Part shown: piece by piece, positions 7,883 to 15,685 of the stretch
How the letters are laid out: every line of letters starts with the position of its first letter
Position numbering within the stretch: the stretch's first letter is position 1
Assembly (NCBI RefSeq): GCF_900106795.1
Contig: NZ_FNNS01000005.1
Span: forward strand, 62,001-126,000
Origin: Aequorivita viscosa
GTDB taxonomy: Bacteria > Bacteroidota > Bacteroidia > Flavobacteriales > Flavobacteriaceae
Direction: 5' to 3'
DNA length: 64,000 nt
The notes under the pieces: generated by a model
Databases searched by the model: none
Told to the model about the DNA's origin: nothing
What the model saw: the letters and a program-made list of their open reading frames with translations, nothing else
Program-made: the position numbers and the translations under genes

Positions 7883-8689
7883 TTAGTTTCCTTTAGGGGC
7901 TTTTCTTAAATCATCAGGAATTTCACAAATTGGAATCGGTTTCATTTTATGCTGATTGGCATTGTTAAGTCGCGTATAAATATCGAAAACTACTTTTCTT
8001 CGTCCTTCAAAATCTAAAATGCTATGTCCGCTCTCTTTCATTTTCATTGCCCATTCCAGTTCGTCGTAACTAGCTCCCAGTTGATCTTCATCGGTACGAC
8101 TATCGCCAAAAAGTCCGTCTGTGGGCTGTGCTTCTAAAATAGACTTCGGAACGCCTAAAACCCTTGCTATAACGTACACTTCACTTTTCATTAAATCGGC
8201 AATTGGACTGATGTCTACACCGCCATCTCCGTACTTTGTAAAAAAACCGACTCCAAAATCTTCTACTTTATTGCCAGTTCCTACAACCAAATAATGGTTT
8301 ACACCCGCAAGGAAATACAAGGCTGTCATTCGTAAACGTGCACGAGAATTTGCCAGGGATAGATTCAATATTCCTTCTTCGGCCGTTTGTGGAATTTGAG
8401 TATTAAATTCATCAAATACCGAGCTGAGGTCAAATTCGGTCTGCTTTACATTCGTATAATTGTTCATTAAAAACGAAATGTGTTCTCTCCCCCGTGTTAC
8501 TTGGCTTTCAGCTTGATGAATTGGCATTTCAACACAAAGCGTTGGCAGTCCTGTTTTAGCACAAAGCGCCGAAACAACGGCCGAATCAATTCCCCCACTT
8601 ATCCCCACAACAAAACCCTTTACTTTAGCGTTTTCGGCATACGATTTTAACCAGTTTACTATTAAATCAATTACTTTTTCTGCTTGCAT
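7883..8689 (-). CDS. nadE: NH3-dependent NAD+ synthetase
   Basis: Amidates nicotinic acid adenine dinucleotide to NAD+ with ATP. At 268 residues it is the short form without a glutaminase domain, so it uses ammonia. The PP-loop ATP-pyrophosphatase motif SGGIDS is at 31-36. The conserved GTGNKVED and the GFFTKYGDGGVDISPIADLMKSEV stretch that binds the deamido-NAD partner follow. It is divergent from gldB across a 208-bp region and convergent with dnaG, 10 bases away and with no terminator hairpin seen between them. Confidence 0.95.
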   Translation of the reverse strand: MQAEKVIDLIVNWLKSYAENAKVKGFVVGISGGIDSAVVSALCAKTGLPTLCVEMPIHQAESQVTRGREHISFLMNNYTNVKQTEFDLSSVFDEFNTQIPQTAEEGILNLSLANSRARLRMTALYFLAGVNHYLVVGTGNKVEDFGVGFFTKYGDGGVDISPIADLMKSEVYVIARVLGVPKSILEAQPTDGLFGDSRTDEDQLGASYDELEWAMKMKESGHSILDFEGRRKVVFDIYTRLNNANQHKMKPIPICEIPDDLRKAPKGN

Positions 8690-8719
8690 ATTTTTTGGTT
8701 ATTTGTTATTATTTTGTTA

Positions 8720-8766
8720 GTTACTGAATACTGAATACTGATTCACTGACTAACTGAATAACTGCT
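8720..8766. repeat. ACTGAATA-type tandem/palindromic repeat
   Basis: Several ACTGAATA/ACTGA units, partly mirrored by GTTAGTTACTG versus CTAACTGAATAACTG, in the nadE-gldB divergent region. It is the same unit as at 2771-2835. Confidence 0.55.
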
Positions 8767-8776
8767 CAACTCATTT

Positions 8777-8804
8777 TTGATATCAAAAGTAAAAAGTACC
8801 TTTG
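8777..8804 (+). promoter_or_regulatory. gldB-gldC promoter
   Basis: TTG at 8777-8779, a 17-base spacer, and TACCTTTG at 8797-8804, a full match to the Bacteroidota TAnnTTTG element. The predicted start leaves a leader of ~85 bases. Confidence 0.6.
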
Positions 8805-8897
8805 CGCGTCAATAGTGGTTAAAGATAAATTTAAAATTAAGGATAGGCAAAATCCAACAAAGAGATATTTTTTTGAAATAACGTCGCCGACAAATTT

Positions 8898-9917
8898 ATG
8901 AACAAAATGAAAACTTTCAATTTCGCTTTTCTACTTCGAAAAATACAGGAGCTGGCACCTATCCGTTTCGCTTTACTCTTGTTTTTAGTTGCGCTTGCTC
9001 TTTCGTGTAATGATCGAAACAGAGTCGAGAAAGAGATTGAGAAAATTCCTATGAATGTTGAAATAATTCGTTTTGACAAAGAATTTGCCGCCGCCACTCC
9101 TGCAGATCTTCCAAAGCTAAAAGCAGCATATCCTTTCTTTTTTCCAACGCAATATTCGGACAGTATTTGGATAGAAAAGTTAACCGACACGCTTCAAATT
9201 GAATTGGAAAATGAAGTTTTCAAAGTCTTTCCAGACAATGAAGAATTAGAAGATGTTTTGATCCCGCTATTTCAGCATATTAAGTATTACTTCCCGAAGT
9301 TTACTACGCCAAAAGTGATAACAACCACTTCCGATGTGGATTATCGAAGTAAAGTGATTGTTACCGATAGTTTGCTGGTTATTGCACTAGATACTTTTTT
9401 AGGGAGTGAACATCCGTTTTACTTGGGTATTGATAAGTATGTTGCTAAAGAAATGAAACCCTCTCAAATTGGGCCTTATGTAGCCGAAGCGTATGCTTTT
9501 CAATATGTGAAACCTCCGCGAAACGCAAATTTTATTAGTCAAATAATTTACTTTGGAAAACAGCTGTATCTAAAAGATTTGTGGATGCCCAATATATCAG
9601 ATGCTGAAAAAATAGGCTATACCGAAGACGAATATGCTTGGGCCGAAGAGAATGAACTCTATATGTGGCGCTATTTTGTTGAAAGCGAAATGCTATACAA
9701 TACCGACCCTAAACTCGGAGCCCGGTTTATTAGCCCAGCGCCATTTTCAAAGTTTTATCTCGAAATAGACAACGAATCGCCTGGTATGTTGGGGCGTTAT
9801 CTGGGGTGGAAAATTGTGCGCTCCTATATGGAAAATAATTCAGTAGAAGTTCAAAGACTAATGGTTCTTGACGCAGACGAAATTTTTAAAAATTCAAAAT
9901 ACAAACCTAAAAAGTAA
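8898..9917 (+). CDS. gldB: Gliding motility lipoprotein GldB
   Basis: One of the lipoproteins needed for gliding in Flavobacterium johnsoniae. The length of 339 residues is typical. Residues 1-36 form a signal peptide with a hydrophobic core (FALLLFLVALALS) and a lipobox Cys at residue 37, followed by NDRN. The rest is a soluble domain with no recognised catalytic motif. The second in-frame Met (residue 4) is an alternative start. The stop overlaps the gldC ATG by one base (TAATG), the usual gldB-gldC arrangement. It implies the organism glides or retains the gliding/T9SS machinery; the molecular role of GldB is not settled. Confidence 0.93.
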   Translation: MNKMKTFNFAFLLRKIQELAPIRFALLLFLVALALSCNDRNRVEKEIEKIPMNVEIIRFDKEFAAATPADLPKLKAAYPFFFPTQYSDSIWIEKLTDTLQIELENEVFKVFPDNEELEDVLIPLFQHIKYYFPKFTTPKVITTTSDVDYRSKVIVTDSLLVIALDTFLGSEHPFYLGIDKYVAKEMKPSQIGPYVAEAYAFQYVKPPRNANFISQIIYFGKQLYLKDLWMPNISDAEKIGYTEDEYAWAEENELYMWRYFVESEMLYNTDPKLGARFISPAPFSKFYLEIDNESPGMLGRYLGWKIVRSYMENNSVEVQRLMVLDADEIFKNSKYKPKK

Positions 9918-10258
9918 TGGAAACAAAACATACTTCCGAAATAAAACTCAATGTAGAACTTGATGAAAATAGAATTCCAAATGCAATTCGTTGGACTGCT
10001 CAAGATGGAGGGGTGACTGATGAAGCAACCAAAGCAGTAATGCTTTCTGTTTGGGATCACGCAAATCAAGAATCACTACGAATAGATCTTTGGACAAAAG
10101 ATATGCCGCTGGACGAGATGAAAGTATTTTTTCATCAAACTCTTACTGCAATGGCAGATACCTTTCAACGCGCTACAAATGATGATAAAATGAGCGATAC
10201 CATGCGCGATTTCTGCGATTATTTTGCGGAAAAATTGGAATTGAAAAAAGGAAAGTAA
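9917..10258 (+). CDS. gldC: Gliding motility protein GldC
   Basis: Small (113-residue) soluble protein without signal peptide or membrane segment. It begins METKHTSEIKLNVELDENRIPNAI and includes the family-type IRWTAQDGG. Known work places gldC beside gldB and shows that its loss reduces gliding without abolishing it. Its start overlaps the gldB stop, so the two are translated together. It is presumed cytoplasmic. The gene ends 20 bases from the convergent engB; no terminator hairpin is visible in the gap. Confidence 0.92.
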   Translation: METKHTSEIKLNVELDENRIPNAIRWTAQDGGVTDEATKAVMLSVWDHANQESLRIDLWTKDMPLDEMKVFFHQTLTAMADTFQRATNDDKMSDTMRDFCDYFAEKLELKKGK

Positions 10259-10278
10259 AGTAAGGGAGGTGCGAGGTT

Positions 10279-10884
10279 TTAAAAATCAACCATATTTGAA
10301 TTCAAGGATTCGATATAGTTTAAAACCTCATCCCGCCCTGTGTAATTGCTCGCTGAGGTAACAAAATGTTGTGGCATTTCTTCCCAAGTTTCGAGCATTT
10401 TAGCGGTATAAGCTTTTATATTTCGCTCTAATGCCATTGGTTTTAACTTATCGGCTTTGGTGAAAATAATATTGAACGGAATACCGTTTTCGCCCATCCA
10501 TTGCATAAATTCTAAGTCGATAGGTTGTGGTTCAAGACGGCAATCTACTAATACGAAAGCTAAAATCATTTGTTCCCGCTCTCGAAAATAATCGGTTATA
10601 AATTTTTGAAATGTCCTTTTAATGCTTTTTGAAACACGCGCATAACCATATCCTGGTAAATCTACTAAATACCAGTTTTTATTGACAAGAAAGTGATTTA
10701 TAAGCTGTGTTTTCCCTGGGCGTCCCGAAGTTTTTGCAAGGTTTTTACGATCCATCAACATATTGATAAGTGAGGATTTTCCCACGTTGCTGCGGCCAAT
10801 AAAAGCATATTCAGGCAAACGGTCTTTCGGGCATTTTTCGACCTTGCTGTTGCTCATTAAAAATTCTGCCGACTTTATCTGCAT
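10279..10884 (-). CDS. engB: Ribosome-biogenesis GTPase EngB (YihA/YsxC)
   Basis: GTPase required for late 50S assembly. From the ATG at 10884 it has 201 residues, normal for the family. G1 is GRSNVGKS at 30-37, followed by the G2 region with the conserved GRPGKTQ, then G3 DLPGYGYA and G4 TKAD. An in-frame non-ATG start 48 codons upstream was rejected because the added segment resembles nothing in the family and overlaps the hydrolase gene by 82 bases. It is preceded by the alpha/beta hydrolase on the same strand, and the two are probably cotranscribed. Confidence 0.94.
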   Translation of the reverse strand: MQIKSAEFLMSNSKVEKCPKDRLPEYAFIGRSNVGKSSLINMLMDRKNLAKTSGRPGKTQLINHFLVNKNWYLVDLPGYGYARVSKSIKRTFQKFITDYFREREQMILAFVLVDCRLEPQPIDLEFMQWMGENGIPFNIIFTKADKLKPMALERNIKAYTAKMLETWEEMPQHFVTSASNYTGRDEVLNYIESLNSNMVDF

Positions 10885-10946
10885 ACTGCTAGTTATGAGT
10901 TTAGAATTAAGAGTTTCGCTTTCAGAAAAATTGAGTTTTGTAGAAA

Positions 10947-11711
10947 CTAGAAACCTCTTTTTTCTAGCCAATAGTATAGTAACTCGTTGAATTTGTCTGG
11001 ATGTTCCATCATCGCCGCATGACCACATTTGTCAATCCATAAAAGCTCTGAGTCTGGTAAAAGTTCGTGAAATTCTACCGCAACTTCGGGTGGTGTAACG
11101 TTGTCATTCTTTCCCCAAATAATGCAGGTAGGAGTGTGCATTTTCGGTAAATCTTTCGCCATATTATGCCTGATGGCACTTTTTGCAATTGCAAGCGTTC
11201 TAATAAGTTTATTTCTGTCGTTTACACTCTCGTAAACTTCATCAACAATTTCTTTGGTGGCAACTGCAGGATCGTAGAAAACATTTTCTGCCTTTTTTTT
11301 GATGTATTCATAATCACCACGCTTCGGATAACTTTCACCCATAGCGCTTTCATAAAGACCTGAACTACCTGTAATTACAAGTGCTTTTATTTTTTCAGGA
11401 TATAACTTTGTGCAAAGCAACCCAATATGTCCTCCTAATGAATTTCCAAGCAAAATTACCTGGTCGTATCCCAAATGATCAATGAATTGTGAAACGTATT
11501 TCGCGAAATTTTTCACATTAGTTTTTAACAAGGACATCTTGTAGATGGGAAGCTCAGGGATGAGGATTTTGTAGCCTTTTTCTGGAAAAAAATTTGCTAC
11601 TCCATCAAAATTGCTCAATCCGCCCATAAGTCCGTGTAAGACAATGACGGGAGCGCCTTCGCCTATTTCTATATATGAAAATTTACCTTCTTTCTTTAAG
11701 TTCTCAGACAT
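10947..11711 (-). CDS. Alpha/beta hydrolase
   Basis: Serine hydrolase of the alpha/beta fold, 254 residues from the ATG at 11711. The oxyanion motif HGLMGG is at about residues 27-32, the nucleophile elbow GNSLGG carries the catalytic Ser, the acid is probably the Asp in WGKNDNVTPPE, and the catalytic His is in CGHAAMMEHP. There is no signal peptide, so it is cytoplasmic. The triad is complete, but the substrate cannot be read from the sequence. Upstream in-frame TTG gives five more residues and is less likely. A -7-like TACTTTTG lies on the minus strand at 11737-11744. Confidence 0.88.
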   Translation of the reverse strand: MSENLKKEGKFSYIEIGEGAPVIVLHGLMGGLSNFDGVANFFPEKGYKILIPELPIYKMSLLKTNVKNFAKYVSQFIDHLGYDQVILLGNSLGGHIGLLCTKLYPEKIKALVITGSSGLYESAMGESYPKRGDYEYIKKKAENVFYDPAVATKEIVDEVYESVNDRNKLIRTLAIAKSAIRHNMAKDLPKMHTPTCIIWGKNDNVTPPEVAVEFHELLPDSELLWIDKCGHAAMMEHPDKFNELLYYWLEKRGF

Positions 11712-11807
11712 TCTTGGTTGGTGCAATTAAGAAAAACAAAAGTAAACAAATTTATTTCATATGGTCTATTTAAAATTTGCCTTTGTTTTTACCCTCAAGA
11801 ATTCAGG

Positions 11808-11862
11808 GTGGTGAGTTGTGGTAAAACTTATCAACAAAGTGGTAGAATGTGGTAAAAAGTGG
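11808..11862 (+). promoter_or_regulatory. MraZ operator: five GTGG boxes at 10-bp phasing
   Basis: GTGG occurs at 11808, 11818, 11839, 11849 and 11859: intervals of 10, 21, 10 and 10 bases, all on one helical face. MraZ is known to bind direct repeats of a short GTGG/TGGG-like box with this spacing before its own gene. The boxes end just before the -7 element, so bound MraZ should block the -33 region. Confidence 0.75.
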
Positions 11863-11873
11863 GAAAAGTTATA

Positions 11874-11881
11874 TATATTTG
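11874..11881 (+). promoter_or_regulatory. Promoter of the dcw cluster
   Basis: TATATTTG is an exact TAnnTTTG match 33 bases before the mraZ ATG and 12 bases after the last GTGG box. The -33 region is occupied by the boxes and has no TTG. Confidence 0.55.
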
Positions 11882-11913
11882 AAGTTATAAAATGCAAAAG
11901 GCAGATTTTCACA

Positions 11914-12387
11914 ATGCTCAATCTAATAGGCACATACGAATGTAAAGCGGACGTAAAAGGTCGCGTTATGGTTCCTGCACCGTTAAAAAAGCAGCTGGCT
12001 CCCGTAATGGCCGACGGCTTTGTTGTGAAACGAGCCGTTTTTCAGCCTTGCCTAGAAATGTACCCAATGAAAGAGTGGGAGGCGCTAATGCTAAAAATGA
12101 CTGAGCTGAATCGTTTTAAAAGAAAAAACAACGATTTTATTAGAAGGTTTACAGCAGGGGTTAAGGTGGTTGAATTAGACGCTTCCGGGCGATTGTTGAT
12201 ACCAAAAGATTTGCTTTCGTTTGCTGGAATCAACAAGGAATTGGTGATTTCTTCAGCGATAAATATTGTGGAAATTTGGGATAAAGACAGATATGAACAG
12301 GCTATTGATGATGCGGCAGACGACTTTGCCGATTTAGCCGAAGAAGTAATGGGAGGAGGTTATAGCGATGGCGATGGAGTATCATAA
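11914..12387 (+). CDS. mraZ: Transcriptional regulator MraZ
   Basis: DNA-binding regulator of the division and cell wall cluster, 157 residues from the ATG at 11914. It has two tandem SpoVT/AbrB-like halves, each marked by the (D)xxGRxxxP pattern: DVKGRVMVPAPLKK and DASGRLLIPKDLL. A longer frame from 11818 was rejected because it would start inside the operator and upstream of the promoter. The C-terminus is acidic (DDAADDFADLAEE). It overlaps rsmH by 20 bases. With the operator just upstream it is expected to repress its own operon. Confidence 0.94.
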   Translation: MLNLIGTYECKADVKGRVMVPAPLKKQLAPVMADGFVVKRAVFQPCLEMYPMKEWEALMLKMTELNRFKRKNNDFIRRFTAGVKVVELDASGRLLIPKDLLSFAGINKELVISSAINIVEIWDKDRYEQAIDDAADDFADLAEEVMGGGYSDGDGVS

Positions 12388-13270
12388 TCCAGTTTTGTTG
12401 AAAGAAACCGTAGATGGTTTAAATATTAAGCCAGACGGGGTTTATGTAGATGTTACTTTTGGCGGAGGTGGGCATTCTCGCGAGATTTTAAAAAGATTAG
12501 GACCTGAGGGAAAGCTAATCGCTTTTGATCAAGATGAAGATGCTGTGGCAAATGCAATTGACGATTCTCGGTTTTTGTTGATAAGTCAGAATTTTAGATT
12601 GATGAAACGTTTTCTTCGTTTTTATGGATATAAAACTGTTGATGGCGTGCTTGGTGATTTTGGAGTGTCTTCGCATCAATTTGATGTTGCTGAAAGAGGT
12701 TTTTCCACTCGTTTTGAAGCAGATTTGGATATGCGAATGAATCGAGGCAGTAATTTTTCGGCATATACAGTGGTCAATCAATACGAAGAAGAGCAATTGC
12801 GAAATGTGTTGTCAAATTACGGTGAATTGCGAAATGCTGCGGCAATGGCTCGTGTTATCGTGGAAGCTAGAAAGGACGGAAAAATAAAAACCAGTGAGCA
12901 GTTAAAAAGTGTCCTCAAGCGGTTTTTACCAGGGCATAAAGAAAATAAAATTTTAGCTCAAATATACCAGGCAATTCGGATTGAAGTGAATCAAGAATTG
13001 GAGGCTTTAAAAGAGTTTTTGTTGCAAACCGATGAGGTTTTAGAGTCTGGTGGGAGAATAAGCTTGATAAGCTATCATTCTTTGGAAGATAGATTGGTGA
13101 AGCGCTACATTCGAAACGGTTTGTTTGAAGGAGAGCCGGAAAAAGATGTTTTTGGAAGATTTGAAGTTCCTTTTAAGGCTGTTGGAAAGTTTATAGCGCC
13201 TTCAAAAGAAGAAATTAAAATGAATAATCGCGCCCGAAGTGCAAAGCTTCGAATAGCCGAAAAAATATAA
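12368..13270 (+). CDS. rsmH: 16S rRNA (cytosine1402-N4)-methyltransferase RsmH
   Basis: SAM-dependent methyltransferase for m4C1402 in the 30S decoding centre. It has 300 residues with the SAM loop VDVTFGGGGHS near residue 28, the conserved DFGVSSHQFD and ERGFSTRFEADLDMRM segments, and the C-terminal NNRARSAKLRIAEK. The start at 12368 lies 8 bases after GGGAGGAGG (12351-12359), one of the few strong Shine-Dalgarno sequences in the window; the in-frame ATG at 12374 is the alternative. It overlaps the mraZ 3' end. Confidence 0.95.
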   Translation: MAMEYHNPVLLKETVDGLNIKPDGVYVDVTFGGGGHSREILKRLGPEGKLIAFDQDEDAVANAIDDSRFLLISQNFRLMKRFLRFYGYKTVDGVLGDFGVSSHQFDVAERGFSTRFEADLDMRMNRGSNFSAYTVVNQYEEEQLRNVLSNYGELRNAAAMARVIVEARKDGKIKTSEQLKSVLKRFLPGHKENKILAQIYQAIRIEVNQELEALKEFLLQTDEVLESGGRISLISYHSLEDRLVKRYIRNGLFEGEPEKDVFGRFEVPFKAVGKFIAPSKEEIKMNNRARSAKLRIAEKI

Positions 13271-13304
13271 ATAAGGAAATAAGGATTTGTAATTCTGCGA
13301 TAAG

Positions 13305-13649
13305 GTGAAAGATGGTTTTTACAATATAATAAAGGGAAAATTCTTGGTGAGCGACGATTCACTAAAGAATTGGCAGTTTATTGTTTTTCTTTCGTTTTTG
13401 GCCTTAGCAATGATTGGTAGCTCGCATACTGCCGATAGGAAAGTACATCAAATCTCGAAACTGAGTGCGCAAGTAAAAGAACTAAAAAGCGAATATGTAG
13501 ATGTTCGTATGCGCTTGATGCAGTCTAGAATGGAAAGCCGAATTATTAAAGCAATGGAAGGTCGAGGTTTAGAGCCTTCAACAACGCCACCTAAGAGAAT
13601 AAGAATAGTAGCAAAAAATAAAAATGAAGCGCAAATAGCAGCGAATTAA
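13305..13649 (+). CDS. ftsL: FtsL-like divisome protein
   Basis: Small bitopic membrane protein, 114 residues, starting at GTG. A cytoplasmic stretch of ~22 residues is followed by a membrane helix at about 23-40 (WQFIVFLSFLALAMIGSS) and a periplasmic coiled coil (HQISKLSAQVKELKSEYVDV). Placement between rsmH and the class B PBP gene is the classic ftsL position. Sequence similarity to FtsL proteins is always weak, so the call rests on topology, size and position. It would scaffold FtsQ and activate FtsI-FtsW. Confidence 0.82.
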   Translation: MKDGFYNIIKGKFLVSDDSLKNWQFIVFLSFLALAMIGSSHTADRKVHQISKLSAQVKELKSEYVDVRMRLMQSRMESRIIKAMEGRGLEPSTTPPKRIRIVAKNKNEAQIAAN

Positions 13650-13684
13650 ATTATTAAAACCCCCAAACCGATAATTGATTAGTA

Positions 13685-15685
13685 ATGGCGATTGAAGATA
13701 AAAATATAATGAACAGATTATACATCATTGCTGGATGTATGTTCATCTTCGCTCTAGCCATTAGCGTGAAGTTAGTGAATATTCAGGTTGTTGATGGTGA
13801 GAAGTATCGCGAACTCGCAAAGAAAAGCACGGTAAAAAACTTTGTTATTCCAGCCAGCCGCGGAAATATTTACGCCGATGACGGAAGTCTTTTGGCTACT
13901 TCAGTTCCCAAATACGATATCCGTTTTGATGCGGTTACGGTTTCTTCAGAAGATTTTAAAGAGAATTTAAATGGCTTGTGTGAAGGCTTGAGTCAAATGT
14001 TTGGCAAGCCGGTTTCATACTATCAAAATTTGCTTAGAAAGGCACGGGCAAATAAAAGCCGCTATTTGTTTATTGCAAAAAACTTAGGCTACTCAGATTA
14101 TATTAAAGTAAAAAATCTGCCACTTTTCCGTAAAGGGCCTTACAAAGGTGGCATCATTGTGGAGCAGCGTACAGTACGTGAACATCCTATAGGTGCAATT
14201 GCGCAACGAACTGTTGGAGGAGAATCCACTACTAAACCAGGGCATTACGCTGTTGGTTTAGAGGGAGCTTTTAATGATATGTTGACGGGAAAAGAAGGCC
14301 ATAGGTTAAAGCAGAAAATTGCTAAAAATCAATGGAAACCCGTTTATGACGATAACGAAATTGAACCACAGGACGGCTATGATATCGTTACTACAATCAA
14401 TGTTAATATTCAGGATATTGCACACCATGCGCTTTTAAAGCAATTAGAGTACTACCAGGCTGAGCACGGCTCTGTTATCGTAATGGAAGTTGCAACAGGC
14501 GAAATAAAAGCTATTTCAAACTTAGGCCGTACTTCTGGGGGCGGTTATTACGAAAAACTCAACTACGCAATAGGCGAATCTCACGAACCTGGATCCACTT
14601 TTAAAGTAATGGCGCTTATGGCTGCTTTGGAAGATAAGGTTGTTGATACCAGCACTGTTATCGATACTGAAAACGGAGTGAAAAGGTTTTATGGAAGAAA
14701 CATCCGTGATTCGCGTCGAGGTGGTTATGGAAAAATTTCTGCCGCTCGCGCTTTGGAAGTTTCATCAAACATTGGTTTGGCCTCTATTATTGATGATAAT
14801 TACGCTAAAAATCCAAATAAGTTCATCAATCGTTTAAAAAGCTGGAATCTCAATAAAAAAACAGGAGTTGCAATAGTAGGGGAAGGAACCCCGATGATTC
14901 CTGAACCTGGACATAGTAAGTGGAGTAAAAACGCCCTGCCTTCAATAGCTTATGGCTATAATTTAGAACTCACTCCACTACAAACCTTAACTTTTTACAA
15001 TGCCATTGCCAACAATGGTGTTATGGTGAAGCCAAGGTTTCTTAAAGAAGTTAGGGTCTGGAACGATAAAGTTACTACTTACGATACACAGATTATCAAT
15101 CCTAAAATTTGTTCAGATGCCACTTTAGGCGCTATTAAAGCGGTGTTGGAAAATACAGTAAAACGTGGTACAGGAAAATCGCTCTACTCTCCCGATTTCT
15201 CTATGGCAGGAAAAACTGGTACGGCAAGAACAGAATACTGGATGTCTGATTGGGATAGTAATCAACGCTACGTTTCTTCTTTTGCGGGCTTCTTTCCAGT
15301 AGAAAATCCAAAATTTTCTTGTATCGTAATAATTCATAAACCGAGTACGGGCAAGGGGTATTATGGTGCCGATGTGTCTGGCCCTGTTTTTAAACGAATT
15401 GCCCAAAAAATATTCACTGATTCGCCAAATGTGGATTCGGTAGATGAGATAGAGAAGGTAGATCCAATTATCGAAAAAGATTTTGAGAAGTACTATACTA
15501 AATTACAAAAGCCTGCCAAAACAATCCCGAATGTGACTGGAATGGCTGGGATGGACGCTATTTCACTGCTCGAAAATCTGGGTCTTAAAGTTCAGATAGT
15601 CGGAAATGGAACAGTTGTAAATCAATCTATAAAATCTGGCGAAAACTTAAAGAAGGGTCAGCAAATAACATTGAAACTATCGTGA
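13685..15685 (+). CDS. ftsI: Division transpeptidase FtsI (class B PBP with PASTA domain)
   Basis: Cross-links septal peptidoglycan. The protein has 666 residues: a membrane anchor at ~9-28, a dimerisation/pedestal region with RGNIYADDGSLLATSVPKYD, and a transpeptidase domain with the SxxK motif STFK at 304-307, SSN a little downstream and KTGT at 510-513. A single C-terminal PASTA domain covers ~603-666 (PNVTGMAGMDAISLLENLGL). All three active-site motifs are intact. PASTA on the division PBP is common in Bacteroidota. It overlaps murE by four bases (GTGA). Confidence 0.94.
   Translation: MAIEDKNIMNRLYIIAGCMFIFALAISVKLVNIQVVDGEKYRELAKKSTVKNFVIPASRGNIYADDGSLLATSVPKYDIRFDAVTVSSEDFKENLNGLCEGLSQMFGKPVSYYQNLLRKARANKSRYLFIAKNLGYSDYIKVKNLPLFRKGPYKGGIIVEQRTVREHPIGAIAQRTVGGESTTKPGHYAVGLEGAFNDMLTGKEGHRLKQKIAKNQWKPVYDDNEIEPQDGYDIVTTINVNIQDIAHHALLKQLEYYQAEHGSVIVMEVATGEIKAISNLGRTSGGGYYEKLNYAIGESHEPGSTFKVMALMAALEDKVVDTSTVIDTENGVKRFYGRNIRDSRRGGYGKISAARALEVSSNIGLASIIDDNYAKNPNKFINRLKSWNLNKKTGVAIVGEGTPMIPEPGHSKWSKNALPSIAYGYNLELTPLQTLTFYNAIANNGVMVKPRFLKEVRVWNDKVTTYDTQIINPKICSDATLGAIKAVLENTVKRGTGKSLYSPDFSMAGKTGTARTEYWMSDWDSNQRYVSSFAGFFPVENPKFSCIVIIHKPSTGKGYYGADVSGPVFKRIAQKIFTDSPNVDSVDEIEKVDPIIEKDFEKYYTKLQKPAKTIPNVTGMAGMDAISLLENLGLKVQIVGNGTVVNQSIKSGENLKKGQQITLKLS

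Noticed and set aside
10885-11028. Longer engB start (48 extra codons)
   Set aside because: The extension has no family similarity, begins with a non-native segment and overlaps the hydrolase gene; the ATG at 10884 gives the standard N-terminus.
11818-11913. Longer mraZ start
   Set aside because: It would begin inside the GTGG operator and upstream of the -7 element, so it could not be on the transcript.
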